A stretch of 8,364 nucleotides of DNA from CCY15215 sp034932145 (GCF_034932145.1 NZ_JAYGHV010000189.1:1-8364); one strand, 5' to 3'; counted from the first letter of the stretch, positions 1 to 6,607 are shown. Numbers and translations are program-made. The notes: a model not told the origin generated them from the letters alone.

Positions 1-523
1 CGATCGTCACCCGTTGGCACATCCCCCCAGAAAGTTCGTAAGGATAGGCATTATAGCGCCGTGAGGGGTCGGAAATGCGAACGAGAGAGAGGAGTTCTAA
101 GACTCTTTCTCGACGTTGTTTTGGGGGTAAGTTTGCGTGTGCTTGCAAAACATCTTCAATTTGTCGCCCTATTTTACGAATAGGATTAAGTGCTGCGCGA
201 GGATTTTGGAAAATCATAGATAACTCTTTACCTCGCTTTTGACGCAATTGCGATCGCTTAATTTGTAGCAGATCGATGTTATCAAAAAGAATGCGTCCCG
301 AGGTTATTTTACCCGCGCGATCGAGGATTCCCATTGTGGCAAAAGCAAGCACGGATTTTCCCGATCCACTTTCCCCAACAATGCCGACAATTTCTCCTGC
401 TTTTATATCAAAACTGACATTTTCAAGGGCGCGAACTGTTCCTCTGCGCGTGGCAAATTCAACAGAAAGGCGATCGACAGCGAGTAAGGTTTCTTGAGTC
501 GTTTTTGGTTGCATTTCTTTCAT
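1..523 (-). CDS. Dpp/Opp-type ABC transporter ATP-binding protein (partial, C-terminus beyond left edge)
   Basis: Cytoplasmic ATPase that powers import through the two permeases encoded just upstream. The visible N-terminal 174 residues, translated from the minus strand, read as a canonical ABC domain: beta-strand start (LLAVDRLSVEF, residues 13-23), Walker A GESGSGKS at 50-57, Q-loop FQNP at 105-108, and the signature LSGGMCQRV at 164-172. Walker B, the H-loop and any C-terminal oligopeptide-binding extension lie outside the window. The phrase FQNPRAALNPIRKIGRQI is typical of the DppD/OppD group. The start is fixed by an ATGA overlap (520-523) with the end of the upstream permease gene, indicating translational coupling. 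A nearby in-frame ATG three codons later is an alternative. Whether this is a single-domain DppD (about 330 residues) or a DppD-DppF fusion (about 550) cannot be told here. The family assignment is very secure; the substrate is not known. Confidence 0.95.
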   Translation of the reverse strand, partial: MKEMQPKTTQETLLAVDRLSVEFATRRGTVRALENVSFDIKAGEIVGIVGESGSGKSVLAFATMGILDRAGKITSGRILFDNIDLLQIKRSQLRQKRGKELSMIFQNPRAALNPIRKIGRQIEDVLQAHANLPPKQRRERVLELLSLVRISDPSRRYNAYPYELSGGMCQRVTI

Positions 524-1365
524 GTTTTTTTCCTCGGATCGAATGAATCTCTTAAACCATCTCCAAGGAGATTAAAACAAAATACAGCAAACATTAAAGA
601 TAGTCCAGGAAACATTGCCAGCCACCATTCCCCAGAAATAATATAAGTTGCCCCTTCTGCCACCATAATTCCCCATTCTGGAGTCGGTGGACGCACGCCC
701 AAACCAATAAAAGAAAGTCCCGCAGCATTGAGAATAGCCCAACCCATATTAAGGGAAATATGCACCATCATCACGGGCAGTGCATTGGGAAAAAGATATC
801 TGGCCATAATTCGCCAGTCGCCATTTCCAGAGAGTTTTGCTGCTTCAATATAGCCTGCTTTTTTGATAATTAAAACTTCTGAACGAATGACGCGGGCATA
901 GAGAGGAAGGTTAATAATTGCGGTGGCATAAATAATATTTTCCACCGTGTTTCCTAATGCAGCAACAATTCCCATTGCTAAAACAAAGAGAGGAAATGCC
1001 ATAATTGTATCGATCGCGCGACCAACGATATTATCTATCCATCCTCCCCAATATCCTGCCAAAACCCCTAATATACTTCCGATAAAGAAAGAGAGAAAAA
1101 CCGCCGCGATCGCAATTCCTAAATCCAAGCGAGTTGCGGCGATCGCACGACTTAAAATATCTCTTCCCAGTTGATCGGTACCGAACCAATGTTGTAGAGA
1201 AGGAGGAGAAAGCGCGATCGCTGAGTTCGTTTCTAAGGGATCGTAGGGCGCGATCGCATTGCCAAATATTGCTAGAAAAATTAACGAGAGAAACATCAAA
1301 AATGCAACTAAAGTTAAAGTATTTTCTTGGAGAATATAGCGAGTCTGTCGAATTGATATAGTCAT
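520..1365 (-). CDS. Dpp/Opp-type ABC transporter permease, DppC-like
   Basis: Inner-membrane subunit (281 residues, normal for DppC/OppC) that pairs with the DppB-like permease to form the translocation channel. Seen in sequence: an N-terminal membrane segment at about 16-38 followed by the OppC-type N-terminal motif PPSLQHWFGTDQLGRD (54-69); several further hydrophobic segments; the ATPase-contacting EAA loop YIEAAKLSG with the downstream LFPNALP (172-197); the conserved GLSFIGLGVRPPTPEWG (216-232); and a C-terminal NLLGDGLRDSFDP (265-277). It lies 56 bp downstream of the DppB-like gene and its TGA overlaps the start of the ATPase gene (ATGA). No Shine-Dalgarno sequence precedes the ATG at 1365; the leader there is very AT-rich and contains a small inverted repeat. 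Frame and motifs are intact. Family very sure, transported compound unknown (peptides, nickel chelates or other small solutes are all used by this family). Confidence 0.96.
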   Translation of the reverse strand: MTISIRQTRYILQENTLTLVAFLMFLSLIFLAIFGNAIAPYDPLETNSAIALSPPSLQHWFGTDQLGRDILSRAIAATRLDLGIAIAAVFLSFFIGSILGVLAGYWGGWIDNIVGRAIDTIMAFPLFVLAMGIVAALGNTVENIIYATAIINLPLYARVIRSEVLIIKKAGYIEAAKLSGNGDWRIMARYLFPNALPVMMVHISLNMGWAILNAAGLSFIGLGVRPPTPEWGIMVAEGATYIISGEWWLAMFPGLSLMFAVFCFNLLGDGLRDSFDPRKKT

Positions 1366-1371
1366 AATTTA

Positions 1372-1388
1372 ATTCATAATTAATGAAT
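1372..1388 (-). promoter_or_regulatory. AT-rich inverted repeat with three-codon mini-ORF in front of the DppC-like gene
   Basis: The spacer between the two permease genes contains ATTCAT-aatta-ATGAAT, a 6-bp perfect inverted repeat ending 6 bp before the DppC-like ATG. On the minus strand it also contains a decoy start, ATG AAT TAA (1377 to 1369), three bases ahead of the real ATG. It could affect initiation on the polycistronic mRNA, but the stem is weak and may be chance in AT-rich DNA. Confidence 0.25.
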
Positions 1389-1421
1389 GATATCGGGACA
1401 TTATCTGCAACTTCCCTACAG

Positions 1422-2444
1422 TTAAAAACCTGCTCTGGGATCGATAATTCCATAGAGAATATCGATCGCCAAATTAAGAAAAATATAGAGAAAAGCCATT
1501 GTTAAAACAAATCCTTGTACTGGGGCATAATCTGAATTAATTAAAGCCTCAACTGCATAAGAACCAATTCCCGGCCAAGCAAACACTTTTTCAACTAAAA
1601 TATTAGCACCCAGTAGGAAGGAGAAAACAACTCCCATTGTTGTAATAATAGGTAGCAAAGCATTGCGAAAAGCATAAGTAAAAAGAATTTTAACGGGTGA
1701 CAAACCATTGCTTTTAGCAAGACGAATAAAATCGCTTCCTAGTATAGCAATCATCGAAGCTCTAGTTATTCTTGCGAGAGGAGCAAGGGCAAAAATACCT
1801 AATGTTATAGCGGGTAAAATGAGATGTTGGAAGGAAACAATAAAAAGACTGAAATCTCCACGTATTAAACTATCAAGTAAATAAAAACCTGTAAAATGTT
1901 CGGGAGGAGAAGATAGTAAATCTAAGCGTCCAACCGGTGCGGGAACAATTCCTAAGAGGAAGTAGAAAATATAAACCAGTAAAAGCCCAGTAAAAAAGGT
2001 AGGTAAAGAAACCCCCGCAGTTGTAATAAAACGAGAAAGATGGTCTAACCAAGAATTGGGTTTTAATGCTGCTAAAATGCCCAAAGGAACGGCAATGATA
2101 AAAGCAAAAAGGACTCCTGCTAATGTTAATTCTAAAGAAGCTGGCAAGCGAGTAGCGAGATCGTAAATTACTGTTTGTCCTGTTGTTAAAGAAACACCTA
2201 AATTTCCTCGGATCAGTTCTCCAATATAGATAAAAAACTGTTCGATCCAGCTTTTATTTAATCCTAATGTTTCTCGTACTTGCGCGATCGCTTCTGGTGT
2301 TGCGGATGCACCTGCGAAAAAAGCAGCAGGATCTCCCGGTAGCATTCGAGTCATAATAAAACTAACAATAATGACCCCGATCGCGCTGGGAATTGCTGCT
2401 AATAATCGCTGTAGAATAAATTGAGGAGTTGAATGCTTGGACAT
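1422..2444 (-). CDS. Dpp/Opp-type ABC transporter permease, DppB-like
   Basis: Inner-membrane channel subunit of the uptake system, 340 residues, a normal length for DppB/OppB. Visible features: first membrane segment at about 13-33 followed by the conserved LPGDPA (35-40); a periplasmic stretch with LGLNKSWIEQF (60-70) and GNLGVSL (80-86); multiple hydrophobic segments; the cytoplasmic EAA-type loop DFIRLAKSNGLSP with YAFRNALLP (238-265); and the family signature VEKVFAWPGIGSYAVEAL with DYAPVQG near 284-311; the C-terminus IDPRAGF is typical. It is the first permease of the operon, separated from the binding-protein gene by 149 bp carrying the hairpin repeats and followed after 56 bp by the DppC-like gene. 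No clear Shine-Dalgarno precedes ATG 2444; a perfect TATAAT lies only 9 bp upstream, so a transcript from it would be nearly leaderless. Family very sure, substrate unknown. Confidence 0.96.
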   Translation of the reverse strand: MSKHSTPQFILQRLLAAIPSAIGVIIVSFIMTRMLPGDPAAFFAGASATPEAIAQVRETLGLNKSWIEQFFIYIGELIRGNLGVSLTTGQTVIYDLATRLPASLELTLAGVLFAFIIAVPLGILAALKPNSWLDHLSRFITTAGVSLPTFFTGLLLVYIFYFLLGIVPAPVGRLDLLSSPPEHFTGFYLLDSLIRGDFSLFIVSFQHLILPAITLGIFALAPLARITRASMIAILGSDFIRLAKSNGLSPVKILFTYAFRNALLPIITTMGVVFSFLLGANILVEKVFAWPGIGSYAVEALINSDYAPVQGFVLTMAFLYIFLNLAIDILYGIIDPRAGF

Positions 2445-2453
2445 TTTGAGAAT

Positions 2454-2481
2454 ATTATAAGGTTCGATCCCCCTCAGTCCC
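2454..2481 (-). promoter_or_regulatory. Candidate internal promoter for the permease/ATPase genes
   Basis: On the minus strand a perfect TATAAT (2459 to 2454) sits 9 bp before the DppB-like ATG. The best upstream partner is GGGACT (2481 to 2476, 16-bp spacer, only 3 of 6 matches to TTGACA), formed by the edge of the hairpin repeat. Transcription would begin within a few bases of the start codon, which agrees with the missing Shine-Dalgarno. The -10 is seen directly; promoter activity is inference, and the poor -35 keeps confidence moderate. Confidence 0.4.
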
Positions 2482-2566
2482 CCTTAAAAAGGGGGAAGTT
2501 AGAGTCAGTCCCCCTTAAAAAGGGGGAAGTTAGAGTCAGTCCCCCTTAAAAAGGGGGAAGTTAGAG
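2474..2566. repeat. Three perfect 31-bp tandem repeats, each with a GC-rich hairpin
   Basis: Units at 2474-2504, 2505-2535 and 2536-2566 appear identical. Each begins TCAGT, contains the palindrome TCCCCCTTAAAAAGGGGGA (8-bp stem, 3-nt loop; at 2478-2496, 2509-2527 and 2540-2558) and ends AGTTAGAG. The palindrome type recalls short intergenic repeats that are widespread in cyanobacterial genomes (general knowledge, not searched). The array fills most of the 149-bp gap between the binding-protein gene and the DppB-like gene. On the operon mRNA each unit could fold into a stable stem. No run of U follows any stem, so classic intrinsic termination is not supported; mRNA end protection or attenuation of readthrough is a reasonable inference, as for intercistronic REP elements behind binding-protein genes in other bacteria. 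The units are not CRISPR: there are no spacers between them. Confidence 0.95.
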
Positions 2567-2593
2567 AATGATTCGCTATTTGCTCTTAGATAA

Positions 2594-4264
2594 CTAAACT
2601 TTCTTTAACTGTCGAAAATCTAATTGACGATGGAACCAATATTGATAACCTTCGATATTTTTTTGCATGGCGATCGAGAGATAAGGTTGAACAATGGGAA
2701 TGCGAGGAACTTCATCCCATGCAATTTGAATAAACTCTTGCACGGATTTTTCATAATCCTCTTTTCCGGGTTCTGATTTTAAAGCGGTTTCAATCAATTT
2801 ATCCATGTCTGGATTCTTATAAGAACTACCATTAAAAGTGGCATCTTGACCATGATAAGCATAGAAGAAAAAATAATCGGGATAGTTTAACCAACCGCCA
2901 AAATTATTGATAATCATGGGGCGACTTTTCTCCACTAAAACCGAGCGAAAATTTGCTCCAGGTACTTTTTCTAAGGTAACTTTAATGCCAATTTCAGCGA
3001 GAGATTCTTGAATAAGAACACATAAAGGTTCTGCCCATTCTTTTGTTCCTAAGTTAAAAGCCAACGTTGTTTCAAAACCATCGGGATAATTAGAGAGAGA
3101 TAATGATGCTTTCGCTTGTCCCATATCAGTCTTATATGGACTTGGTTGCGGCCATTCTGTATTGTTTACTTTCGTTGATTTTGCCCCAAATTGTTTGACA
3201 GCTTCCCCATAAAGTGCTGTATAAAACATTGCTTGATATGGCATTGCATAAGCAACAGCTTGTCTGACTTTGACATCAGCAAAAGGATTAGATTTTCCTG
3301 TTAATTCTTCTTTTGTATTCAGATCGACAGAGTAGAGACAATTTTCAATCGGAGTTGAAACGATCGCATATTTTTCAGTTTCTTTGAGTTCTTTTGTATC
3401 TTTTTCAGAAAGACTAAAGTTAATATCAACATCGCCTTTTTCCAATAAAGCGCGACGGTTTCCGGCTTCGGGAACATCGAGTAAAATTACTTTTTCAATT
3501 TGGGGTAATGGACCCGATTTCCAGTCATCAAAGCGAGTTAAAACTAATTTTTTTCCTGGTTCAAAAGAATCTAATTCAAATGCACCTCCTCCCGCATCAT
3601 TATTATTCACCCATTCCATTCCCCAGGGATCGTCCTCAGTAACGTGCTGTTTGACCAATTCAGAGTTAATAATTAAAGGAATAGGAACTGCTAAATCGAT
3701 CGCGGTAAGTTTATCATCGCGCAGTAATTTAACTTGGAAGGTATAATCATCAATAACCACAAATTGTTCTGGCTTTTCTAATGCACCTGCTTTCATCTGA
3801 AAAGTGGGAAATCCGCCAACGGAAACAGCGCGATCGAAAGACCATTTAACATCATTTGCAGTCACGGGTTTCCCATCGTGAAATGTAGCATCTTTCCGCA
3901 AGGAAAACGTGATTGATTTTCCTTCTTCTGTTTCCCAACTTTCTGCTAATTCCGGTTTTAATTGGGTATAATCGTAAGAGAGAGAACCATCGGGACTAGT
4001 TTTAGTATCAAAGGTCATAAGGCGATCGTATAAGTTCCAAGATGAACCATAACCAGGGCGATTTGTCCCAGAACGATGAAGGTCTAAACTATTAGGAAAT
4101 CCTCCCCCTTGTACCACTGTTAAAATAACTTCTTCATCTCCAGTTGATGCTGTAGTTGCAGCCTTTTCTGTACCAGAAGGAGAACCGCAACCTTTCAATG
4201 CACCTGCTAAAGCAAATCCAGCCGCAAAACTCGTTCCTGTTTTGAATAAATCTCGTCGTTTCAT
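2594..4264 (-). CDS. ABC transporter solute-binding protein, family 5 (DppA/OppA-like), probable Tat-type lipoprotein
   Basis: Periplasmic receptor that captures the substrate and delivers it to the permeases; 556 residues, normal for family 5 binding proteins. The N-terminus has a twin-arginine-like motif KRRDLFK (2-8), a short hydrophobic segment (12-23) and a lipobox-like LKGC with Cys26, followed by a low-complexity Ser/Thr/Gly/Ala linker. This suggests export and membrane anchoring as a lipoprotein; Lys at the -2 position and RRDLFK instead of RRxFLK are not ideal, so the export route is inferred. Family 5 hallmarks follow: PELAESW (104-110), FSLRKDATFHDGKPVTANDV (120-139), ADVKVRQAVAYAM in the middle, and a C-terminal AWDEVPRIPIVQPY. 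It is the first gene of the operon, transcribed divergently from the sensor kinase. The DppA/OppA/nickel/glutathione subgroup cannot be resolved by eye, so the ligand is unknown. No clear promoter or Shine-Dalgarno was found upstream. Confidence 0.94.
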   Translation of the reverse strand: MKRRDLFKTGTSFAAGFALAGALKGCGSPSGTEKAATTASTGDEEVILTVVQGGGFPNSLDLHRSGTNRPGYGSSWNLYDRLMTFDTKTSPDGSLSYDYTQLKPELAESWETEEGKSITFSLRKDATFHDGKPVTANDVKWSFDRAVSVGGFPTFQMKAGALEKPEQFVVIDDYTFQVKLLRDDKLTAIDLAVPIPLIINSELVKQHVTEDDPWGMEWVNNNDAGGGAFELDSFEPGKKLVLTRFDDWKSGPLPQIEKVILLDVPEAGNRRALLEKGDVDINFSLSEKDTKELKETEKYAIVSTPIENCLYSVDLNTKEELTGKSNPFADVKVRQAVAYAMPYQAMFYTALYGEAVKQFGAKSTKVNNTEWPQPSPYKTDMGQAKASLSLSNYPDGFETTLAFNLGTKEWAEPLCVLIQESLAEIGIKVTLEKVPGANFRSVLVEKSRPMIINNFGGWLNYPDYFFFYAYHGQDATFNGSSYKNPDMDKLIETALKSEPGKEDYEKSVQEFIQIAWDEVPRIPIVQPYLSIAMQKNIEGYQYWFHRQLDFRQLKKV

Positions 4265-4426
4265 TTTCAGTAAAATTGGTAACTGTTTTCCAGTAAAATG
4301 TTAAAATAGCTACAGTTTTTTAGGGATTTAGGTTAAATCTCTGTGCTGTACTTGTTGAGGTGTAGACTAACAGATGAAAGTAAAGAAAATGGGGAGAAAA
4401 ACGTAAAGAAATCGGGAAGAAGAAAA
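4265..4426. promoter_or_regulatory. Divergent control region between transporter operon and sensor kinase
   Basis: This gap separates two divergently transcribed genes and must hold promoters in both directions. The 9-mer CAGTAAAAT occurs twice, at 4268-4276 and 4291-4299, 23 bp apart (about two helical turns), with ACTG-N5-CAGT overlapping the second copy. The arrangement is compatible with an operator, but no regulator is known. AT-rich -10-like hexamers exist (for example TAAAAT at 4302-4307, plus strand), but I could not pair any with a convincing -35. Confidence 0.35.
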
Positions 4427-4429
4427 ATG
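4414..4429 (+). promoter_or_regulatory. Purine-rich ribosome-binding region that decides the kinase start
   Basis: GGGAAGAAG followed by AAAA leads into ATG 4427. It is the only ribosome-binding-like sequence near the possible starts. The longer frame would begin at GTG 4343 and add 28 charged, poorly conserved-looking residues ahead of the first membrane segment, so the ATG is preferred. Confidence 0.5.
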
Positions 4430-6160
4430 ACACGATTTAGGTATTATTTTCCTCTAGGATTGGTGATTGCTATTGGTGTAAGTTTATCGGCGATCGCGGC
4501 TTGGTTTGTGGGAGAATGGGAACGATCCGCGCATCAGTTGGAGTTTCAGCGACAGACAGAAAACCTCGCGATCGCACTACAACGGACGTTAAATCGCTAT
4601 AATGATGTACTTCTTTCGATTGGAGACTTTTATCAGGTTTCAGAAAACGAGGTCTCTCAAGCCGAATTTTCTCTATTTGTGCGGCGATCGATTTCGACTT
4701 ATCCTGGGATTCAAGCCTTAGAATGGTCGCCTTTAATCTTACATCGCGATCGCCTACTTTACGAAGAATCCATGCAGCAAATTTGGGGTGATAATTTCGC
4801 GATCTTTGAAACAGAAAATAATACTTTGAGTGTAGCTAAAGAACGTAGCGAATATTTCCCCGTTACTTATATTGAACCGCTAAGAAACAATGAGGCTGCT
4901 TTGGGGTTCGATCTCGCTTCAAATTCCACTCGTCGCGAAGCCTTACAATTAGCGAGAGAAACGGGTCAAATTGTTGCCACGAGGCGCATTAAATTGGTGC
5001 AAGAAACAACCAATCAATATGGCTTTCTTGTTTTTATGCCCATTTATTATCCATTTCCTGAAGATACAATTGTCAGTCGGGGCGATAATATTAAAGGTTT
5101 TATTTTAGGTGTATTTCGCATTGGTGATGTTATCGAGGAAGCGTTGCAAGGATTGAACGATCGCATTGATTTTTCTTTACGCGATCGCGAAGATTTTTTG
5201 GGCTTTTATGATTCAGTAAATCAAGAGGCGATCGGGGAATCTGAAATAAAGAATGCTTTAAAAAAATCTCATTTTTTATGTTCTAAATCTCTTTTTTGTA
5301 TTCATTCTTTAAGTATCGGTCAGCGAGAATGGTTAATAGAGTTTTATCCATCTGAAAACTATTTATTTTCATTACGATGGGGAATGTTATCAACTTTAAT
5401 CATTGGTTGGCTTTTAACAATTATTATCGCTTTTTATTTATGGAAATGGCAAGTCAAAATACAACAAACTCGGGAAATGAGTAATCTAAAAATGCAGTTT
5501 TTTTCTACCACTTCTCACGAGTTTCGCACGCCATTAAGCACAATTTTAATCTCTGCTCAATCTTTAATTGATAATCAGCAAGATTTCTCGGAAGCGAAAC
5601 GATTGAAAATATATTATCGTATTCAAAGCGTTACTAAACGCATGACACAACTTTTAAATGATATTTTAACCTTAGCTAGAGCAGAATCAGGAAATTTAGA
5701 ATTTACACCAGAAATTTTAATTTTAGAGCAATTATGCGGGCAAATTATTGATGAAGTAGAACCCGAAAATATAGAAAAAGCCAGAATTCAGATTGAGAAT
5801 TGTTATCCCGATCGCCAAGTTTACCTCGATCGCAAACTCATTCGTTCTATCTTGACAAATCTGCTCGGAAATGCTTTAAAATATTCGTCTACCGATAGTT
5901 TAGTGCATTTAGAAGTATCGGGAAACTCTCAAGGGTTGGAATTTAAAGTTTGCGATCGCGGAATTGGTATTCCCGAGGAAGCACTAGAAAAGATTTACGA
6001 ACCCTTTTATCGCGCCAATAATGTTGGTAATATTATTGGGACGGGGTTAGGTTTATCGGTGGTTAAAACTTGCGTTGAGTTACATGGAGGGACAATTGCG
6101 ATCGCTTCTCAAGAACAAAAAGGAACGATTTTTACAGTTAAACTTCCACTTGCTGAGTAG
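4427..6160 (+). CDS. CHASE-domain sensor histidine kinase
   Basis: Membrane-bound two-component sensor, 577 residues from the preferred ATG (605 if GTG 4343 is used). Order of domains: membrane segment at about 7-28; periplasmic CHASE sensor domain at about 60-240, recognised by PGIQALEWSP (93-102), FPVTYIEPLRNNEAALGFDLAS (144-165) and the later GFLVFMPIY; a second membrane segment at about 318-339; a HisKA dimerisation domain with the H-box TSHEFRTPL and the phosphoacceptor His364; and a HATPase domain with the N-box LLGNALKYS (Asn482), G1 DRGIGIP (510-516), F-box YEPFYRA and G2 GTGLGL (538-543). All catalytic motifs look intact. There is no PAS, HAMP or receiver domain and no response regulator gene in the window, so its partner is elsewhere. 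CHASE domains bind small extracytoplasmic ligands (cytokinins in plants; mostly unknown in bacteria). The divergent arrangement with the uptake operon suggests, but does not prove, a link. Two periplasmic cysteines (285, 291) lie near the second membrane segment. Confidence 0.95.
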   Translation: MTRFRYYFPLGLVIAIGVSLSAIAAWFVGEWERSAHQLEFQRQTENLAIALQRTLNRYNDVLLSIGDFYQVSENEVSQAEFSLFVRRSISTYPGIQALEWSPLILHRDRLLYEESMQQIWGDNFAIFETENNTLSVAKERSEYFPVTYIEPLRNNEAALGFDLASNSTRREALQLARETGQIVATRRIKLVQETTNQYGFLVFMPIYYPFPEDTIVSRGDNIKGFILGVFRIGDVIEEALQGLNDRIDFSLRDREDFLGFYDSVNQEAIGESEIKNALKKSHFLCSKSLFCIHSLSIGQREWLIEFYPSENYLFSLRWGMLSTLIIGWLLTIIIAFYLWKWQVKIQQTREMSNLKMQFFSTTSHEFRTPLSTILISAQSLIDNQQDFSEAKRLKIYYRIQSVTKRMTQLLNDILTLARAESGNLEFTPEILILEQLCGQIIDEVEPENIEKARIQIENCYPDRQVYLDRKLIRSILTNLLGNALKYSSTDSLVHLEVSGNSQGLEFKVCDRGIGIPEEALEKIYEPFYRANNVGNIIGTGLGLSVVKTCVELHGGTIAIASQEQKGTIFTVKLPLAE

Positions 6161-6199
6161 TTTTTCTGTCTACCTAGCTATACTGTTATCCGTCTGCGC

Positions 6200-6229
6200 T
6201 TGAAAATCAATTAGTCCTTGTGCTAAAAT
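6200..6229 (+). promoter_or_regulatory. Candidate upstream promoter in the gap before the small membrane-protein gene
   Basis: TTGAAA (6200-6205) and TAAAAT (6224-6229) are separated by 18 bp; each matches the sigma-70 consensus at 5 of 6 positions. It lies between the kinase stop and the small gene. Such pairs arise by chance in AT-rich DNA. Confidence 0.3.
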
Positions 6230-6255
6230 GGTTAGCTTGATGCAAACTAAAGAGC

Positions 6256-6286
6256 TTGAAAAATTTAAAATTGTTAGGGTTATAAA
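6256..6286 (+). promoter_or_regulatory. Candidate proximal promoter of the small membrane-protein gene
   Basis: TTGAAA (6256-6261) and TATAAA (6281-6286) are 19 bp apart, each 5 of 6 to consensus. Initiation about 7 bp downstream would leave a leader of only about a dozen bases, fitting the absence of a Shine-Dalgarno before ATG 6306. It suggests the small gene is expressed independently of the kinase. The spacer is slightly long. Confidence 0.4.
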
Positions 6287-6305
6287 ACACAATTACTATT
6301 AATTT

Positions 6306-6596
6306 ATGTTACGACTTATTCCTTTATTTCTAGTTATTTCTTTAGGCATTGCAGGAGTTGTTGTCTTTGGCTACTATTCTCTGGTTGACTGGAATGCCCT
6401 TCAAATTGCTTATGTAAACTTCTCAAATATTGCTAACAATTCACCCGAACTCACCGCTTTATTTTCTGCTGAAGCACAGCAAAATATTCATCGCATTAAT
6501 CTTTTTGCTGAGGGAGTTTGGGTGCTTCAAAGTGCCATTTTAGCCGCAATTGGTTTGCATGGTATTTGTACCTCCTCCCAAAGAAAAAGAAATTAG
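6306..6596 (+). CDS. Small predicted membrane protein, two membrane segments, function unknown
   Basis: I do not recognise this 96-residue protein. It begins with a strongly hydrophobic segment (about 4-24, LIPLFLVISLGIAGVVVFGY), continues with a mostly polar loop of about 45 residues (DWNALQIAYVNFSNIANNSPELTALFSAEAQQNIHRINLF) and has a second hydrophobic helix (about 69-88, GVWVLQSAILAAIGLHGI) followed by a short basic tail SSQRKRN. The basic tail suggests a cytoplasmic C-terminus by the positive-inside rule, giving a hairpin with the loop outside. It is in the same direction as the kinase but 145 bp downstream with promoter-like elements in between, so it is probably a separate unit. Its stop lies 11 bp from the stop of the convergent phosphoesterase gene. 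The two clean membrane helices and a codon usage like the neighbours support a real gene; a role cannot be stated. Confidence 0.75.
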   Translation: MLRLIPLFLVISLGIAGVVVFGYYSLVDWNALQIAYVNFSNIANNSPELTALFSAEAQQNIHRINLFAEGVWVLQSAILAAIGLHGICTSSQRKRN

Positions 6597-6607
6597 CATT
6601 GAGCCTG

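Noticed and set aside
276..497. Short plus-strand frame opposite the ATPase gene
   Set aside because: It is antisense to the Walker A region, which is clearly coding on the other strand.
1031..1453. 140-residue minus-strand reading frame overlapping the DppC-like gene
   Set aside because: It lies in another frame across a gene with complete family motifs, has no recognisable domain and no ribosome-binding site; it is a shadow.
2478..2558. Hairpins as intrinsic transcription terminators
   Set aside because: On neither strand is a stem followed by a run of T; the sequence after each stem is AAGTTAGAG or ACTGA.
2474..2566. Tandem repeats as a CRISPR array
   Set aside because: The 31-bp units abut directly with no unique spacers, and no cas gene is nearby.
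3384..3746. 120-residue plus-strand reading frame opposite the binding-protein gene
   Set aside because: It is antisense to a conserved coding region, Ser-rich, without motifs or a start signal.
4374..4406. Ten-codon reading frame in the kinase leader
   Set aside because: Too short and of low complexity (Lys-rich), out of frame with the kinase, and not supported by a ribosome-binding sequence.
4343..4426. GTG 4343 as the kinase start
   Set aside because: It has no ribosome-binding-like sequence and adds a charged leader before the first membrane helix; ATG 4427 has a purine-rich site at suitable distance.
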